Assembly: GCF_030580855.1 (NCBI RefSeq)
Contig: NZ_JAUQOP010000006.1
Coordinates: 124,001 to 188,000 of the forward strand
DNA: 64,000 nucleotides
Source of the DNA: Pseudomonas citrullilanati
GTDB lineage: Bacteria > Pseudomonadota > Gammaproteobacteria > Pseudomonadales > Pseudomonadaceae
Direction of reading: 5' to 3'
Shown in pieces: positions 43,865 to 53,878 of this stretch; the first letter of the stretch is position 1, and the number at the start of each line of letters is the position of its first letter. The position numbers and the translations under genes were made by a program. A model generated the notes under the pieces. It had not been told where the DNA came from. It saw only the letters and a program-made list of their open reading frames with translations, and did not search any database.

Positions 43865-45912
43865 GCTGCCGCGTCCTCGCTCAGGCCGCTATGGCGCAAG
43901 AGTGCGTCAATCGACGGCTCGCGGCCACGGAAGTCGACGAACAGCACCATCGGCGCCTGGGAACCGCCCCGGGCGAGGATGGCTTCGCGGAAGGCGCGGC
44001 CGATGTCGGCGTTGAGCACGCCTTCTTCCTCGAACTTGGAGAACGCATCGGCGGACAGCACTTCCGCCCACTTGTAGCTGTAGTAGCCCGCCGCGTACCC
44101 GCCGGCGAAGATGTGGGCAAAGCTGTTGGGGAAGCGGTTGTAGGCTGGCGGTCGCATCACCGACACCTCGTCGCGTACGCCTTCGAGCACTTGCAGCACG
44201 CTGCGGCCGTCGCCGTGGGTGGCGTGCAGCTCGAAGTCGAACAGCGAGAACTCCAGTTGGCGAACCATCATCAGGCCGGACTGGAAGTTTTTCGCCGCGA
44301 GCATTTTTTCCAGCAGGTCCTGGGGCAGTGGTTCGCCGGTTTCGTAGTGGCCGGAAATCAGCGCCAGGCCCTCGGGCTCCCAGCACCAGTTCTCCATGAA
44401 CTGGCTGGGCAGCTCGACGGCGTCCCAGGCCACGCCATTGATGCCGGACACACCGGCATGCTCGACGCGGGTCAGCAGGTGGTGCAGGCCATGGCCGAAC
44501 TCGTGGAACAGCGTGGTGACTTCGTCGTGGGTCAGCAGCGCCGGCTTGCCGCTGTCAGCCGGGGTGAAGTTGCACACCAGGTTCGCCACCGGGCTTTGCA
44601 AGGCGCCACCGGCGGTGCGCCGACGGTCGCGGGCGCCATCCATCCAGGCACCGCCGCGCTTGTTGGCGCGGGCATAGAGGTCGAAGAAGAAGCGGCCGAC
44701 GTGCTGGCCATTCTCCTTGATCTCGAACAGGCGCACGTCCGGGTGCCAGGCGTCGAAGCCCTTCAGCTCGGCGATCTCGATGCCGTAGAGGCGTTGCACG
44801 ATGGCGAACAGCCCGCCCAGCACCTTGTCGATCGGGAAGTACGCGCGCAGGGCTTCCTGGGCGACGCTGTAGCGCTGCTGGCGCAGTTTTTCGCCATAGA
44901 AGCCGCTGTCCCAGCTTTGCAGGTCGGGGCAGCCCTGTTCGGCGGCGAAGGCCTTGAGCTGTTCCAGGTCCTGGGCCGCGAACGGCTTGCTGCGCTTGGC
45001 CAGGTCCCGCAGGAAGCTCAGGACCTGGTCGCTGGACTCGGCCATCTTTGTCGCCAGGCTCAACTCGGCGAAATTGGCGAAGCCCAGCAGTTGGGCCAGT
45101 TCCTGGCGCAGGTCGAGGATCTGTTCCATCACCGGGCCGTTGTCGTTCTGGCCGGCATTCGGGCCTTGGTCCGATGCGCGGGTGCAGTAGGCGGCGTAGA
45201 CTTCTTCGCGCAGGGCGCGGTCTTCGGCGTAGGTCATCACCGCGTAATAGCTGGGGAATTCCAGGTTGATCAGCCAGCCGTCCAGGCCCTTGGCCTGGGC
45301 CGCTGCCGCCATCTGCGCCTTGGCCGAATCGGTGAGGCCGGCGAGGGCGGCTTCATCGGTGACATGCTTGGTCCAGGCCTGGGTCGCGTCGAGCAACTGG
45401 TTGGAGAAGCGGCTGCCCAGCTCCGACAGCTTGCTCTGCACCTCGGCGTAGCGCTTCTGCTGCTCGGGCGGCAGGTCGATGCCCGACAGGCGGAAGTCAC
45501 GCAGGGAATGTTCCAGGATGGTTTTTTGCGCCACATCGAAACCGGCGGCTTCGGGGCTGTTGGCCAGCGCTTCGAAGGCCTGGAACAATTCGCGGTTCTG
45601 GCCCAGTTCGGTGGAATAGGCGCTCAAGGCCGGCAGGCAGGCCTCGTAGGCTTCACGCAGCTCGGGGCTGTTACGCACGGCGTTCAAATGGCTGACCGGG
45701 CTCCAGGCGGCGCTTAGGCGGTCGTTGAGTTCGTCCATCGCCAGGACCAGGCCAGTCCAGGTCGGCTGTTGCCCCTGGCTCTTGAGGATTTGCGCGATGG
45801 CGGCGCGGTTGTCAGCCAGGATCTGCTCGATGGCCGGTTGCACATGCTCGGCTCGGATCGCCGAGAATGGCGGCAGGTCATAGGGTTGCAAAAGAGGGTT
45901 GTTCACGCTCAC
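43861..45912 (-). CDS. prlC: Oligopeptidase A (PrlC)
   Basis: Cytosolic M3 zinc peptidase that degrades signal peptides and other short peptides. It is 683 aa from the GTG at 45912 (VSVNNPLLQPYDLPP), preceded by AAGG at suitable spacing. An ATG nine codons upstream (45939) is in frame but gives a non-family N-terminus. The zinc site is HEFGHGLHH with the third ligand in VELPSQFMENW. First gene of the prlC-yheV-M3 unit, divergent from the gamma carbonic anhydrase gene. Confidence 0.95.
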   Translation of the reverse strand: MSVNNPLLQPYDLPPFSAIRAEHVQPAIEQILADNRAAIAQILKSQGQQPTWTGLVLAMDELNDRLSAAWSPVSHLNAVRNSPELREAYEACLPALSAYSTELGQNRELFQAFEALANSPEAAGFDVAQKTILEHSLRDFRLSGIDLPPEQQKRYAEVQSKLSELGSRFSNQLLDATQAWTKHVTDEAALAGLTDSAKAQMAAAAQAKGLDGWLINLEFPSYYAVMTYAEDRALREEVYAAYCTRASDQGPNAGQNDNGPVMEQILDLRQELAQLLGFANFAELSLATKMAESSDQVLSFLRDLAKRSKPFAAQDLEQLKAFAAEQGCPDLQSWDSGFYGEKLRQQRYSVAQEALRAYFPIDKVLGGLFAIVQRLYGIEIAELKGFDAWHPDVRLFEIKENGQHVGRFFFDLYARANKRGGAWMDGARDRRRTAGGALQSPVANLVCNFTPADSGKPALLTHDEVTTLFHEFGHGLHHLLTRVEHAGVSGINGVAWDAVELPSQFMENWCWEPEGLALISGHYETGEPLPQDLLEKMLAAKNFQSGLMMVRQLEFSLFDFELHATHGDGRSVLQVLEGVRDEVSVMRPPAYNRFPNSFAHIFAGGYAAGYYSYKWAEVLSADAFSKFEEEGVLNADIGRAFREAILARGGSQAPMVLFVDFRGREPSIDALLRHSGLSEDAAA

Positions 45913-46011
45913 GGTTGGCACCTTGGCTGGAAGAAACATGGGGCCATCTTAATTACAATCGACGCTCACCGCAGCTAGCAGCACCTATCAGCCGATAAGA
46001 GAGAGCCTATC

Positions 46012-46557
46012 GTGACCCTTCGCACGTACCAGAATCACCGCCCGCGGCTTGCCCCGGGCGCCTTTGTCGACAGCACCGCGGTGGTGATCGGCGACGTCGA
46101 GATCGGTGAAGACAGCTCCGTCTGGCCGCTGACCGTCATTCGCGGCGACATGCACCGCATCCGAATCGGTGCCCGCACCAGCGTCCAGGATGGCTGCGTG
46201 CTGCACATCACCCACGCCGGGCCGTTCAACCCCGACGGCTTCCCGTTGCTGGTCGGCGACGACGTGACCATCGCCCACAAAGTCATGCTCCATGGTTGCA
46301 GCGTGGGCAGCCGGGTGCTGATCGGCATGGGCAGCATCGTCATGGATGGCGCCGTGGTCGAGGACGATGTAATCATCGGTGCCGGCAGCCTCGTACCGCC
46401 GGGCAAGCGGCTGGAGAGCGGCTTCCTGTACGTCGGCAGCCCGGTGAAACAGGCCCGGCCACTGACCGACAAGGAACGCGCGTTCTTCACCTACAGCGCG
46501 GCGAACTACGTGAAGCTCAAAGACCTGCACCTGGCCGAAGGCTACGACCAGGCCTGA
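46012..46557 (+). CDS. Gamma-carbonic-anhydrase-family hexapeptide protein
   Basis: A 181-aa left-handed beta-helix protein (repeats such as VVIGDVEIGEDSSVWP, VGDDVTIAHKVMLHGC, VEDDVIIGAGSLVPP). The zinc ligands His in CVLHITHAG, IAHKV and MLHGC are present. YrdA/PaaY-like members often lack strong anhydrase activity. It starts at a GTG (46012) after a GAGAG ribosome-binding site and is followed at 26 bp by the HAD phosphatase gene. Confidence 0.9.
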   Translation: MTLRTYQNHRPRLAPGAFVDSTAVVIGDVEIGEDSSVWPLTVIRGDMHRIRIGARTSVQDGCVLHITHAGPFNPDGFPLLVGDDVTIAHKVMLHGCSVGSRVLIGMGSIVMDGAVVEDDVIIGAGSLVPPGKRLESGFLYVGSPVKQARPLTDKERAFFTYSAANYVKLKDLHLAEGYDQA

Positions 46558-46583
46558 ATCGCCCGACACTCCCAGGAATGTTC

Positions 46584-47234
46584 ATGCATTACCAAACCGT
46601 ACTCTTCGACCTCGACGGCACCCTCACCGATCCCCGCGAGGGCATCACCCGTTCGATCCAGTTCGCCTTGAGCAAACTGGGCATCGACGAACCCGACCTG
46701 ACCCGCCTCGAGCATTTCATCGGCCCGCCGCTGTTGCAGGCGTTCATGCAGTTTTATGACTTCGACGAAGCGAAGGCCTGGGAGGCGGTGAATTTCTATC
46801 GCGAACGGTTCAAGGTGACCGGGTTGTACGAAAACCGGGTCTTCGACGGCGTGATGCCACTGCTGGAAACCTTGGGCGGCCAAGGGCGCCAGTTGTTCAT
46901 CGCCACCTCCAAACCCTGGGTCTTCGCCCGGGAAATCGCCCGTCACTTCGACTTCGCCCGTCACTTCAAGGTGATCTATGGCAGTGAGCTGGACGGCACC
47001 CGTACCGACAAGGTCGAGCTGATCGCCCACCTGCTGGCCGAAGAAGGCCTGGACCCGGGCAGTACCCTGATGATCGGCGACCGCAAGCACGACCTGATCG
47101 GCGCCCGCCGCAATGGTCTGGATGCGGCGGCGGTGGGGTATGGGTTTGGCAGCCATGCAGAACTCAGCGCCGAGGGCCCGGCGTATCACTTCCAGACGGT
47201 AGATGCGTTGCATCAGGCGTTTTTACGGCGTTAA
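46584..47234 (+). CDS. HAD-family phosphatase (Gph/PpaX-like)
   Basis: A 216-aa hydrolase: motif I FDLDGTLTD (nucleophile Asp and acid Asp), motif II Thr/Ser in FIATSKPW, motif III Lys in TDKVELIAHL, motif IV MIGDRKHDLIGA. The helical cap lies between motifs I and II. It may dephosphorylate 2-phosphoglycolate or a similar small phosphoester. The ATG at 46584 is chosen because AGGA lies at proper distance; an ATG two codons earlier abuts it. Confidence 0.9.
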   Translation: MHYQTVLFDLDGTLTDPREGITRSIQFALSKLGIDEPDLTRLEHFIGPPLLQAFMQFYDFDEAKAWEAVNFYRERFKVTGLYENRVFDGVMPLLETLGGQGRQLFIATSKPWVFAREIARHFDFARHFKVIYGSELDGTRTDKVELIAHLLAEEGLDPGSTLMIGDRKHDLIGARRNGLDAAAVGYGFGSHAELSAEGPAYHFQTVDALHQAFLRR

Positions 47235-47244
47235 TCATATTGCA

Positions 47245-47270
47245 ATCGCGGGCAAGCCTTGCTCCCACAG
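47245..47270. repeat. REP, left arm of the RAYT-linked REPIN
   Basis: The 26-bp sequence from ATCGCGGGCAAGCC to TCCCACAG is repeated exactly, inverted, at 47518-47543 and in direct orientation at 48131-48156. Confidence 0.92.
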
Positions 47271-47274
47271 AGCA

Positions 47275-47518
47275 GCGTCTGGAGCGCCATGGAGATCTGG
47301 CTTGCCCCCTCAAAAAAGCAGCATCTGGAGCGCCATGGAGATCTGGCTTGCCCCCTCAAAAAAGCAGCATCTGGAGTGCCATGGAGATCTGGCTTGCCCC
47401 CTCAAAAAAGCAGCATCTGGAGTGCCATGGAGATCTGGCTTGCACCCTCAAAAAAGCAGCATCTGGAGCGCCATGGAGATCTGGCTTGCCCCCTCAAAAA
47501 AGCAACATTTGGAGTGCC
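47275..47518. repeat. 46-bp tandem array, five full units and a partial sixth
   Basis: Units start at 47275, 47321, 47367, 47413, 47459 and (partial) 47505, an exact 46-bp period with only a few substitutions (for example GAGCGCC/GAGTGCC and one CCCCC/CACCC). Each contains CCATGGAGATCTGGCTTG and a CAAAAAAGCA tract. GGAG-ATCT-GGCTTGCCC resembles the REP core GGAG-CAA-GGCTTGCCC, so the unit may derive from a REP. The array fills the loop between two inverted REPs. Confidence 0.95.
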
Positions 47519-47543
47519 TGTGGGAGCAAGGCTTGCCCGCGAT
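47518..47543. repeat. REP, right arm of the expanded REPIN
   Basis: Exact reverse complement of the REP at 47245-47270. It lies 31 bp from the 3' end of the transposase gene. Confidence 0.92.
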
Positions 47544-47574
47544 GAGGCCATCGTGGACTCAGCTTTGAATCGAG

Positions 47575-48033
47575 TCAGACCCATATCGCGTCCCACAAGG
47601 GATAGTCCCCAATTTTCGTCACTAAACCGGCCCGCAACGGATTCGCCACGATATATCGCGCGACTGTTTGCAAATCCTCCTCTTTGCGAATGGCCCTGTC
47701 ATGGAACCCATCCTGCCAAAGCGATCCTTCCCGCTGCATTAATCGATTGAAGACAACTGTGGTCCGAGACTTCGTTCGCGCTATCAGTTTGGAGAGTCCT
47801 ATACCCTGCAATTCGATCAGCCAGTGAAAATGGTCCGGCATCACCACCCAGGCTAACGAGTGGGCAAATTGTTCTTGTTGAGCCTTCCGAAAGGCATCAA
47901 CCACCAAGCGCCCTGTATCGAAGCGATCAAAAAACGGTTCGCGGTCGCGCGTATTCACGGTCAACAAATAGATTTGCCCAGACTGCGAATAACGCCCGAA
48001 ACGCAATTGATTGGAGTGAGGCAGTGTCGTCAT
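47575..48033 (-). CDS. REP-associated tyrosine transposase (RAYT)
   Basis: A 152-aa Y1/HUH single-strand transposase thought to mobilise REP sequences. The ATG at 48033 follows AAGGAGG; the frame extends upstream without homology. Motifs: the HUH pair in VVMPDHFHWLIEL (His-Phe-His) and the candidate catalytic Tyr in VARYIVANPLRAGL. YSQSGQIYLLTVNTRDREPFF is the family N-terminal strand. It is flanked on both sides by exact copies of one 26-bp REP, as expected of a RAYT with its cognate REPs. The gene looks intact. Confidence 0.93.
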   Translation of the reverse strand: MTTLPHSNQLRFGRYSQSGQIYLLTVNTRDREPFFDRFDTGRLVVDAFRKAQQEQFAHSLAWVVMPDHFHWLIELQGIGLSKLIARTKSRTTVVFNRLMQREGSLWQDGFHDRAIRKEEDLQTVARYIVANPLRAGLVTKIGDYPLWDAIWV

Positions 48034-48130
48034 AAGTGATCCTCCTTGATCTGTCCTTTGTCTCAAGGCTAGGACAGCTGCAAAGGATCCGACTCGGAAT
48101 GTTGGAGCAGGATGTGTCCAGGCAGACATC

Positions 48131-48156
48131 ATCGCGGGCAAGCCTTGCTCCCACAG
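48131..48156. repeat. Solo REP upstream of the RAYT gene
   Basis: Identical to and in the same orientation as the REP at 47245-47270, about 100 bp upstream of the transposase start. Confidence 0.9.
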
Positions 48157-48205
48157 CGCTGTTCCTAAAGGATCAAGCCCCCTTGCCAACAGCGGTGTGG
48201 CGGCG

Positions 48206-49198
48206 TCAGGCCCTGAACTGGCTTGGTGCCACGCCGCTCCAGCGCACGAAGGCATGGCGGAAGCTGGCGGTTTCGCTGAAGCCGAGCAGTTCGGCGATCC
48301 GGTAGATCGGCAGTTGATCTTCCCACAGCATTTGCTTGGCCCGCTCGAAGCGCAGTTCGTCGAGCAGCTCCTGGTAGCTGCAACCCAGTTCCTTGAGGTG
48401 CCGACGCAAGGTGCGCGCCGAGCAGTTCATCTGTTCGGCCAGGCTTTCGAGCCCCGGGGCGGCGTCCAGTTGGGCGCCGAGTAACTGGCGGATCCGTGCC
48501 AGCCAGGCCTGCCGGCCGGTGAATTCGGTGTTCTGCCGGCGGCAGCGTTCGGCCATGGCGTGGTGGGTGATGGGGTCGGCCAGTGGCAAGGGCTGTCCCA
48601 GCCATTGGCGGTCGAAGGCGAAGCCGTTGTCGCGGCTGTCGAAGTGCACCGGGCAATCGAAGTGGGCGCCGTAACGTGCCTGGTAATCCGGTGCCGAATG
48701 CTCGAAGCGTGCCGCACGCAAGGGCAGGGGGTGGCCGAGCAGGTCGTTGCAGATGACTTTCAGCGACACCATGCAGAACTCGGCGTTGAACACGGCCAGT
48801 GCCGGGTTCTCTCGATAGTCGCTGGCGCAGAGCCAGACGTCATCGCCAGCGTCCTCCAGGTTCAGTTCGAAGAGTGTTCCCAATAGCGCCGGATAGTGCA
48901 GCGCCAGGCGTAACGCGTCACCTAAGGTGGCACTGGTGAGCAGCGCATAGCCGAGCATGCCGTAGGACGAGACGTGCATGTCGCGCCCCAGTTCCAGGCC
49001 GATGTCCCGCTTGAGGGCCACCGCGTTGGCGCAGACCTGCATTTCCTGGTTGGTGGTGATGCGCGTATCGGCCCGGCTCAGGTCCGCCGTGCTGATGCCG
49101 CTGCCGGCCAACAGTGCGTCACTGGGCAGCCCGTCGTGCTTGAAGGCGTTGAGCACCAGGGAGACGGCGTTGAGGGTGGTGAGGTGGGAATGAAGCAT
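48206..49198 (-). CDS. AraC-family transcriptional regulator (OruR/ArgR-like architecture)
   Basis: A 330-aa protein with an N-terminal arabinose-binding-like domain of about 200 residues (HVSSYGMLGYALLTSATLGDALRLALHY) and a C-terminal double helix-turn-helix (residues about 230-328: LESLAEQMNCSARTLRRHLKELG, then IYRIAELLGFSETASFRHAFVRWSG). It is isolated between the RAYT element and a REPIN, so no target or ligand can be suggested from context. Confidence 0.88.
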   Translation of the reverse strand: MLHSHLTTLNAVSLVLNAFKHDGLPSDALLAGSGISTADLSRADTRITTNQEMQVCANAVALKRDIGLELGRDMHVSSYGMLGYALLTSATLGDALRLALHYPALLGTLFELNLEDAGDDVWLCASDYRENPALAVFNAEFCMVSLKVICNDLLGHPLPLRAARFEHSAPDYQARYGAHFDCPVHFDSRDNGFAFDRQWLGQPLPLADPITHHAMAERCRRQNTEFTGRQAWLARIRQLLGAQLDAAPGLESLAEQMNCSARTLRRHLKELGCSYQELLDELRFERAKQMLWEDQLPIYRIAELLGFSETASFRHAFVRWSGVAPSQFRA

Positions 49199-49274
49199 GT
49201 CCGTTTCCAGCCTTTGGGAGGCTGGAAACGGAGCAAGTTACATGCCGGGTGAAAATCGGATGCTCACTGAAGCA

Positions 49275-49368
49275 CCTGTGGGAGCGAGCTGGCTCGCGAT
49301 GGCTGCCTACTCTTCAACATCAATTTGAATGTCCTACCGCTATCGTGAGCAAGCTCGCTCCCCCAGGT
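49275..49368. repeat. REPIN (GTGGGAGCGAGCTGGCTCGCGATGG class)
   Basis: Inverted arms CCTGTGGGAGCGAGCTGGCT and AGCAAGCTCGCTCCCCCAGG with two or three mismatches, about 40 bp apart; a partly decayed copy. Confidence 0.88.
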
Positions 49369-49379
49369 TGTGCAGGGTG

Positions 49380-50384
49380 TCAGCTCAATTCGCCACACAA
49401 GTCCAGCTCCACCAGCCGCCGAACCTCTTCAACCGGCAGCCCGGCGCCAATCAACGCCTGTAATTTGCCGAACGCCGCCTCGCGGGTCATGCCCCCGCCG
49501 GACAGCACGCCGACGCCGCGCAGGCGGCTGCCCGCCTCGTACACGTCCAGCTCGACGCCACCTTCATGGCACTGGGTCACCGCCACCACCACCACGCCGC
49601 TGTCCCGCGCCCGCTCGAGGCTGGCGAGGAAAGCCGGGTTGTCGCTCGGCCCGGTGCCGCTGCCATAGCACTCCAGCACCAGGCCCTGGATGCCACTGCC
49701 CAGCAGGCCATCGAGGATCTCGGCGCTGATGCCGGGAAACAACGGCAGCGCCGCGACGTTCGCCAGGCGCTTGGGCTGGTCGTAGTTCAACTGTGCCGGC
49801 AGGGAAGATGCCTTGGTACCGCCGCCCTGGCGTTCCAGGCGCTTGAACGGGTGGCGGCCGAAGCTGCGCACTTTCGCGCAACGGGTCGGTGCCAGCAGCT
49901 CGCCGTGGAAGTACAGGTGCACACCCGGCGCCAGGCCTTGGCCGAGGGCGACCAGGGCGCCGCCGAGGTTTTCCCAGGCGTCGCTGTCGGCCACGCCGGC
50001 GGGCAGCATCGAACCGGTGAAGCAGGCGCGGGCGTGCAGGCCGAGCAGTTGGAAGCTCATCGCCGCGGCGCTGTAGGCCAGGGTGTCGGTGCCGTGCAGG
50101 ATCAGGACGCTGTCGCAACCTTGCACATCCACGGCGTCGACCACCGCTTCGCGCAGTTGTTGCCAGTAGGCCGGCGTCATGTTGGCGCTGTCGATCAGCG
50201 GTGACATTTCCCGGAAGCGCCACTGCGGGACGACGAGTTCGGGTTGGCTGTGCAGGTAGTCGCGCATCCGCGCTTCGAAACCGGATGCGGGCGCCAGGCC
50301 GTGGGCGCTGGCTTGCATGCCGATGGTGCCGCCGGTGTAGAGCACCATGACGTGCTGGGCGGCAGGGTAGGTCGAGGCATTCAT
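49380..50384 (-). CDS. L-asparaginase
   Basis: It hydrolyses asparagine to aspartate and ammonia. The 334-aa protein has the first catalytic Thr in VLYTGGTIGM and the second in LILHGTDTLAYSAAAM. No signal peptide is seen, suggesting the cytoplasmic (type I-like) form. It is downstream of an alanine/glycine:cation symporter gene and aspA on the same strand, so asparagine can be converted through aspartate to fumarate by this neighbourhood. Confidence 0.92.
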   Translation of the reverse strand: MNASTYPAAQHVMVLYTGGTIGMQASAHGLAPASGFEARMRDYLHSQPELVVPQWRFREMSPLIDSANMTPAYWQQLREAVVDAVDVQGCDSVLILHGTDTLAYSAAAMSFQLLGLHARACFTGSMLPAGVADSDAWENLGGALVALGQGLAPGVHLYFHGELLAPTRCAKVRSFGRHPFKRLERQGGGTKASSLPAQLNYDQPKRLANVAALPLFPGISAEILDGLLGSGIQGLVLECYGSGTGPSDNPAFLASLERARDSGVVVVAVTQCHEGGVELDVYEAGSRLRGVGVLSGGGMTREAAFGKLQALIGAGLPVEEVRRLVELDLCGELS

Positions 50385-50471
50385 GGTTGTTCTCCGAGGA
50401 AGAAAACGGCAGCTTCAATGGGCTGCCACAACATAAGGCCGAGCATGACGCCGACCTTGCGTTGTGTCACG

Positions 50472-50499
50472 CCGGGCGCAGGGGATGCGCCCGGTTTTT
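50472..50499 (+). terminator. Hairpin with T5 on the + strand between AGCS and asparaginase genes
   Basis: CCGGGCGCA (50472-50480), loop GGGGA, TGCGCCCGG (50486-50494), then T5. As a terminator it would act on + strand transcription, yet the flanking genes are both on the minus strand. It could end an antisense transcript or simply stabilise the minus-strand mRNA. Confidence 0.55.
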
Positions 50500-50514
50500 A
50501 GCCGGGGTTGCCGA

Positions 50515-51966
50515 TCAGCGTTGCGCTGCGGCCACGCTCGCAGGGGCGCCTTGCGGGCTGGTCTGCGGTGCCGACGGGTTGGCCGGCCAGGCCTTGCGGT
50601 CTAGGTCCAGGTCCGGGAACTTGCTGGAGTCGAAGACAGGCACCTTGATGCCGGCCGAACGCTGGCTGTCGTAGTCGCGCAGGATACGCATGCCGACCTT
50701 GAACAGCAGGAACAGCGCGATCAGGTTCACGAACGCCAGCAGCGTCATGGTGATGTCGGCGAAGGCGAACACGGTGCTGAGGTTTTCGATGGCGCCCCAG
50801 AAAATCAGGACCAGGACCAGCGAGCGATAAGCGACCAGGGCCTTGCGGTTCTCGCCGAGCATGAAGCGCAGGTTGTTCTCGCCCAAGTAGTAGTTGTAGA
50901 GGATCGAGGTGAAGACGAACAACGCCAGGGCCACGGAGATGAACATCTTGCCCCAGTCACCGACGACCGCTGCCAGGGAGTTCTGGGTCAGGGCAATGCC
51001 GTCGCCTTCGAAACCCGGGGTGTAGAAGCCGGACAGCAGGATCAGCAACGCAGTGCAGGTGCAGATCACGAAGGTGTCCAGGAACACGCTGAACGCCTGG
51101 ACCACGCCCTGGGCTACCGGGTGTTCGACCGACGCCACGGCCGCCACGTTGGGCGCACTGCCCAGGCCCGCTTCGTTGGCGAATACGCCACGCTTGACGC
51201 CCATGACGATGGCGCTGCCAATCAGGCCGCCAAAGGCCTGGTCCAGGCCGAAGGCGCTCTTGACGATGGTCGCCAGCATGGCCGGCACGTGGTCGAACTG
51301 CAGCACGATCACGTAGATGGTCACGCCGATGTACACCAGGGTCTTGATCGGTACCAGCAGGTCGGCCACCTTGGCGATGCGCTTGATCCCGCCGATGAAC
51401 ACCAGGCCCAGCAGCACCGCCAGGCCCAGGCCGGTGTAGGTGGTGTCGAGGCCGAAGGCGTTGTTCAGCGAGTGGGTCACGGCGTGGGCTTGCAGGCCGT
51501 TGAAGGCGAAACCGAAGGTGATCAGCAGCAGGAACGCCATGATCATGCCCAGCCAGCGCTTTTGCAGGCCGTGCTGGATGTAATAGGACGGGCCGCCACG
51601 GTACTGGCCTTCGGAGTCACAGCGCTTGTAGAGCTGGCCGAGGGAGCATTCGAAGAAGCTGCTGGACATGCCGACCAGGGCGGTCACCCACATCCAGAAC
51701 ACCGCGCCCGGGCCGCCCAGGGTCACGGCGATACCGACACCGGCGATGTTGCCCGCGCCGACGCGACCGGCCAGGCTGAGCATCAGGGCTTGAAAGGAAC
51801 TGAGCTGGCCAGCGCTGCTTTTCAGGCTGTCGCGGAATACCGCGAACATGTGGAAGAAATGACGGAACTGGACGAAACGCGAGCGGATCGTGAAGTAGCT
51901 ACCGAGCCCGACAATGAGCACGATCAGCACTTTCCCTGAGAGGAAGTCGTTGATGACTTCAAGCAT
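50515..51966 (-). CDS. Alanine/glycine:cation symporter (AGCS family)
   Basis: A 483-aa sodium-coupled amino-acid importer. The start MLEVINDFLSGKVLIVLIV at 51966 is chosen, because the upstream in-frame extension is not family-like. Signatures include SLAGRVGAGNIAGVGIAVTLGGPGA (by position, residues about 70-95), GMSSSFFECSLGQLYK and RGVFANEAGLGSAPN. A proline-rich C-terminal tail is cytoplasmic. It lies between aspA and the asparaginase gene. Confidence 0.93.
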   Translation of the reverse strand: MLEVINDFLSGKVLIVLIVGLGSYFTIRSRFVQFRHFFHMFAVFRDSLKSSAGQLSSFQALMLSLAGRVGAGNIAGVGIAVTLGGPGAVFWMWVTALVGMSSSFFECSLGQLYKRCDSEGQYRGGPSYYIQHGLQKRWLGMIMAFLLLITFGFAFNGLQAHAVTHSLNNAFGLDTTYTGLGLAVLLGLVFIGGIKRIAKVADLLVPIKTLVYIGVTIYVIVLQFDHVPAMLATIVKSAFGLDQAFGGLIGSAIVMGVKRGVFANEAGLGSAPNVAAVASVEHPVAQGVVQAFSVFLDTFVICTCTALLILLSGFYTPGFEGDGIALTQNSLAAVVGDWGKMFISVALALFVFTSILYNYYLGENNLRFMLGENRKALVAYRSLVLVLIFWGAIENLSTVFAFADITMTLLAFVNLIALFLLFKVGMRILRDYDSQRSAGIKVPVFDSSKFPDLDLDRKAWPANPSAPQTSPQGAPASVAAAQR

Positions 51967-52249
51967 GAGTATTCCTCGCTGTTTTTTGTTTAAGCAAATG
52001 CTGGCCATTTGGAAACATCGCGTTACATCGGCCGGCGGACGGCACGACAGGCGAGGCGATGTTTCGTCCCGGTCCATTTCGCGGGTTTGTTATTAGTTCG
52101 GGTTTCGCATGTGTTTGGGGTCTCGCTATCGACGACCGCGCATGCGAAGAGGGGCGGCACTATACCTATCAGTGCGGTGCCCGTCTGCACAGTTGTGGTG
52201 CGTCCGACGAAACGGACCTTTTGCATCACCTGGCCGTTTGGTCAGGTCT

Positions 52250-52338
52250 TGTGGGAGCGCGCCTGCTCGCGATGGCTGGCGACGCGGTATACAGCGGCAG
52301 CGCATCGGCGTTTATCGCGAGCGGGTTCGTTCCCACAG
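52250..52338. repeat. REPIN (GTGGGAGCGCGCCTGCTCGCGATGG class)
   Basis: TGTGGGAGCGCGCCTGCTCG and the inverted GCGAGCGGGTTCGTTCCCAC around a loop of about 40 bp, in the aspA-AGCS interval. Confidence 0.88.
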
Positions 52339-52366
52339 GTTCTGTTATTCCCTTCTCGCCATCAGT

Positions 52367-52400
52367 TAAAAAAAAGGGCTTGGGGACGAACCCCAAGCCC
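52367..52400 (-). terminator. Rho-independent terminator of aspA
   Basis: On the minus strand: GGGCTTGGGG, loop TTCGT, CCCCAAGCCC followed by T9 (A9 on the + strand at 52367-52375). Strong, 50 bp after the aspA stop. Confidence 0.92.
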
Positions 52401-52453
52401 TCAAAAGGTGAGAGGTGTCTAGTCCCTCGACCTGGTGAGCGGTATCGCGTCGA

Positions 52454-53878
<1,425 letters not shown>

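Noticed and set aside
47240..47568. Tandem array as a CRISPR
   Set aside because: The 46-bp units are contiguous with no unique spacers, and there is no cas gene.
47240..47750. Repeat-protein gene across the array
   Set aside because: All three frames are open because the unit lacks stops and has a 46-bp period; there is no ribosome-binding site or conserved start, and the frame would run through a REP and into the transposase gene.
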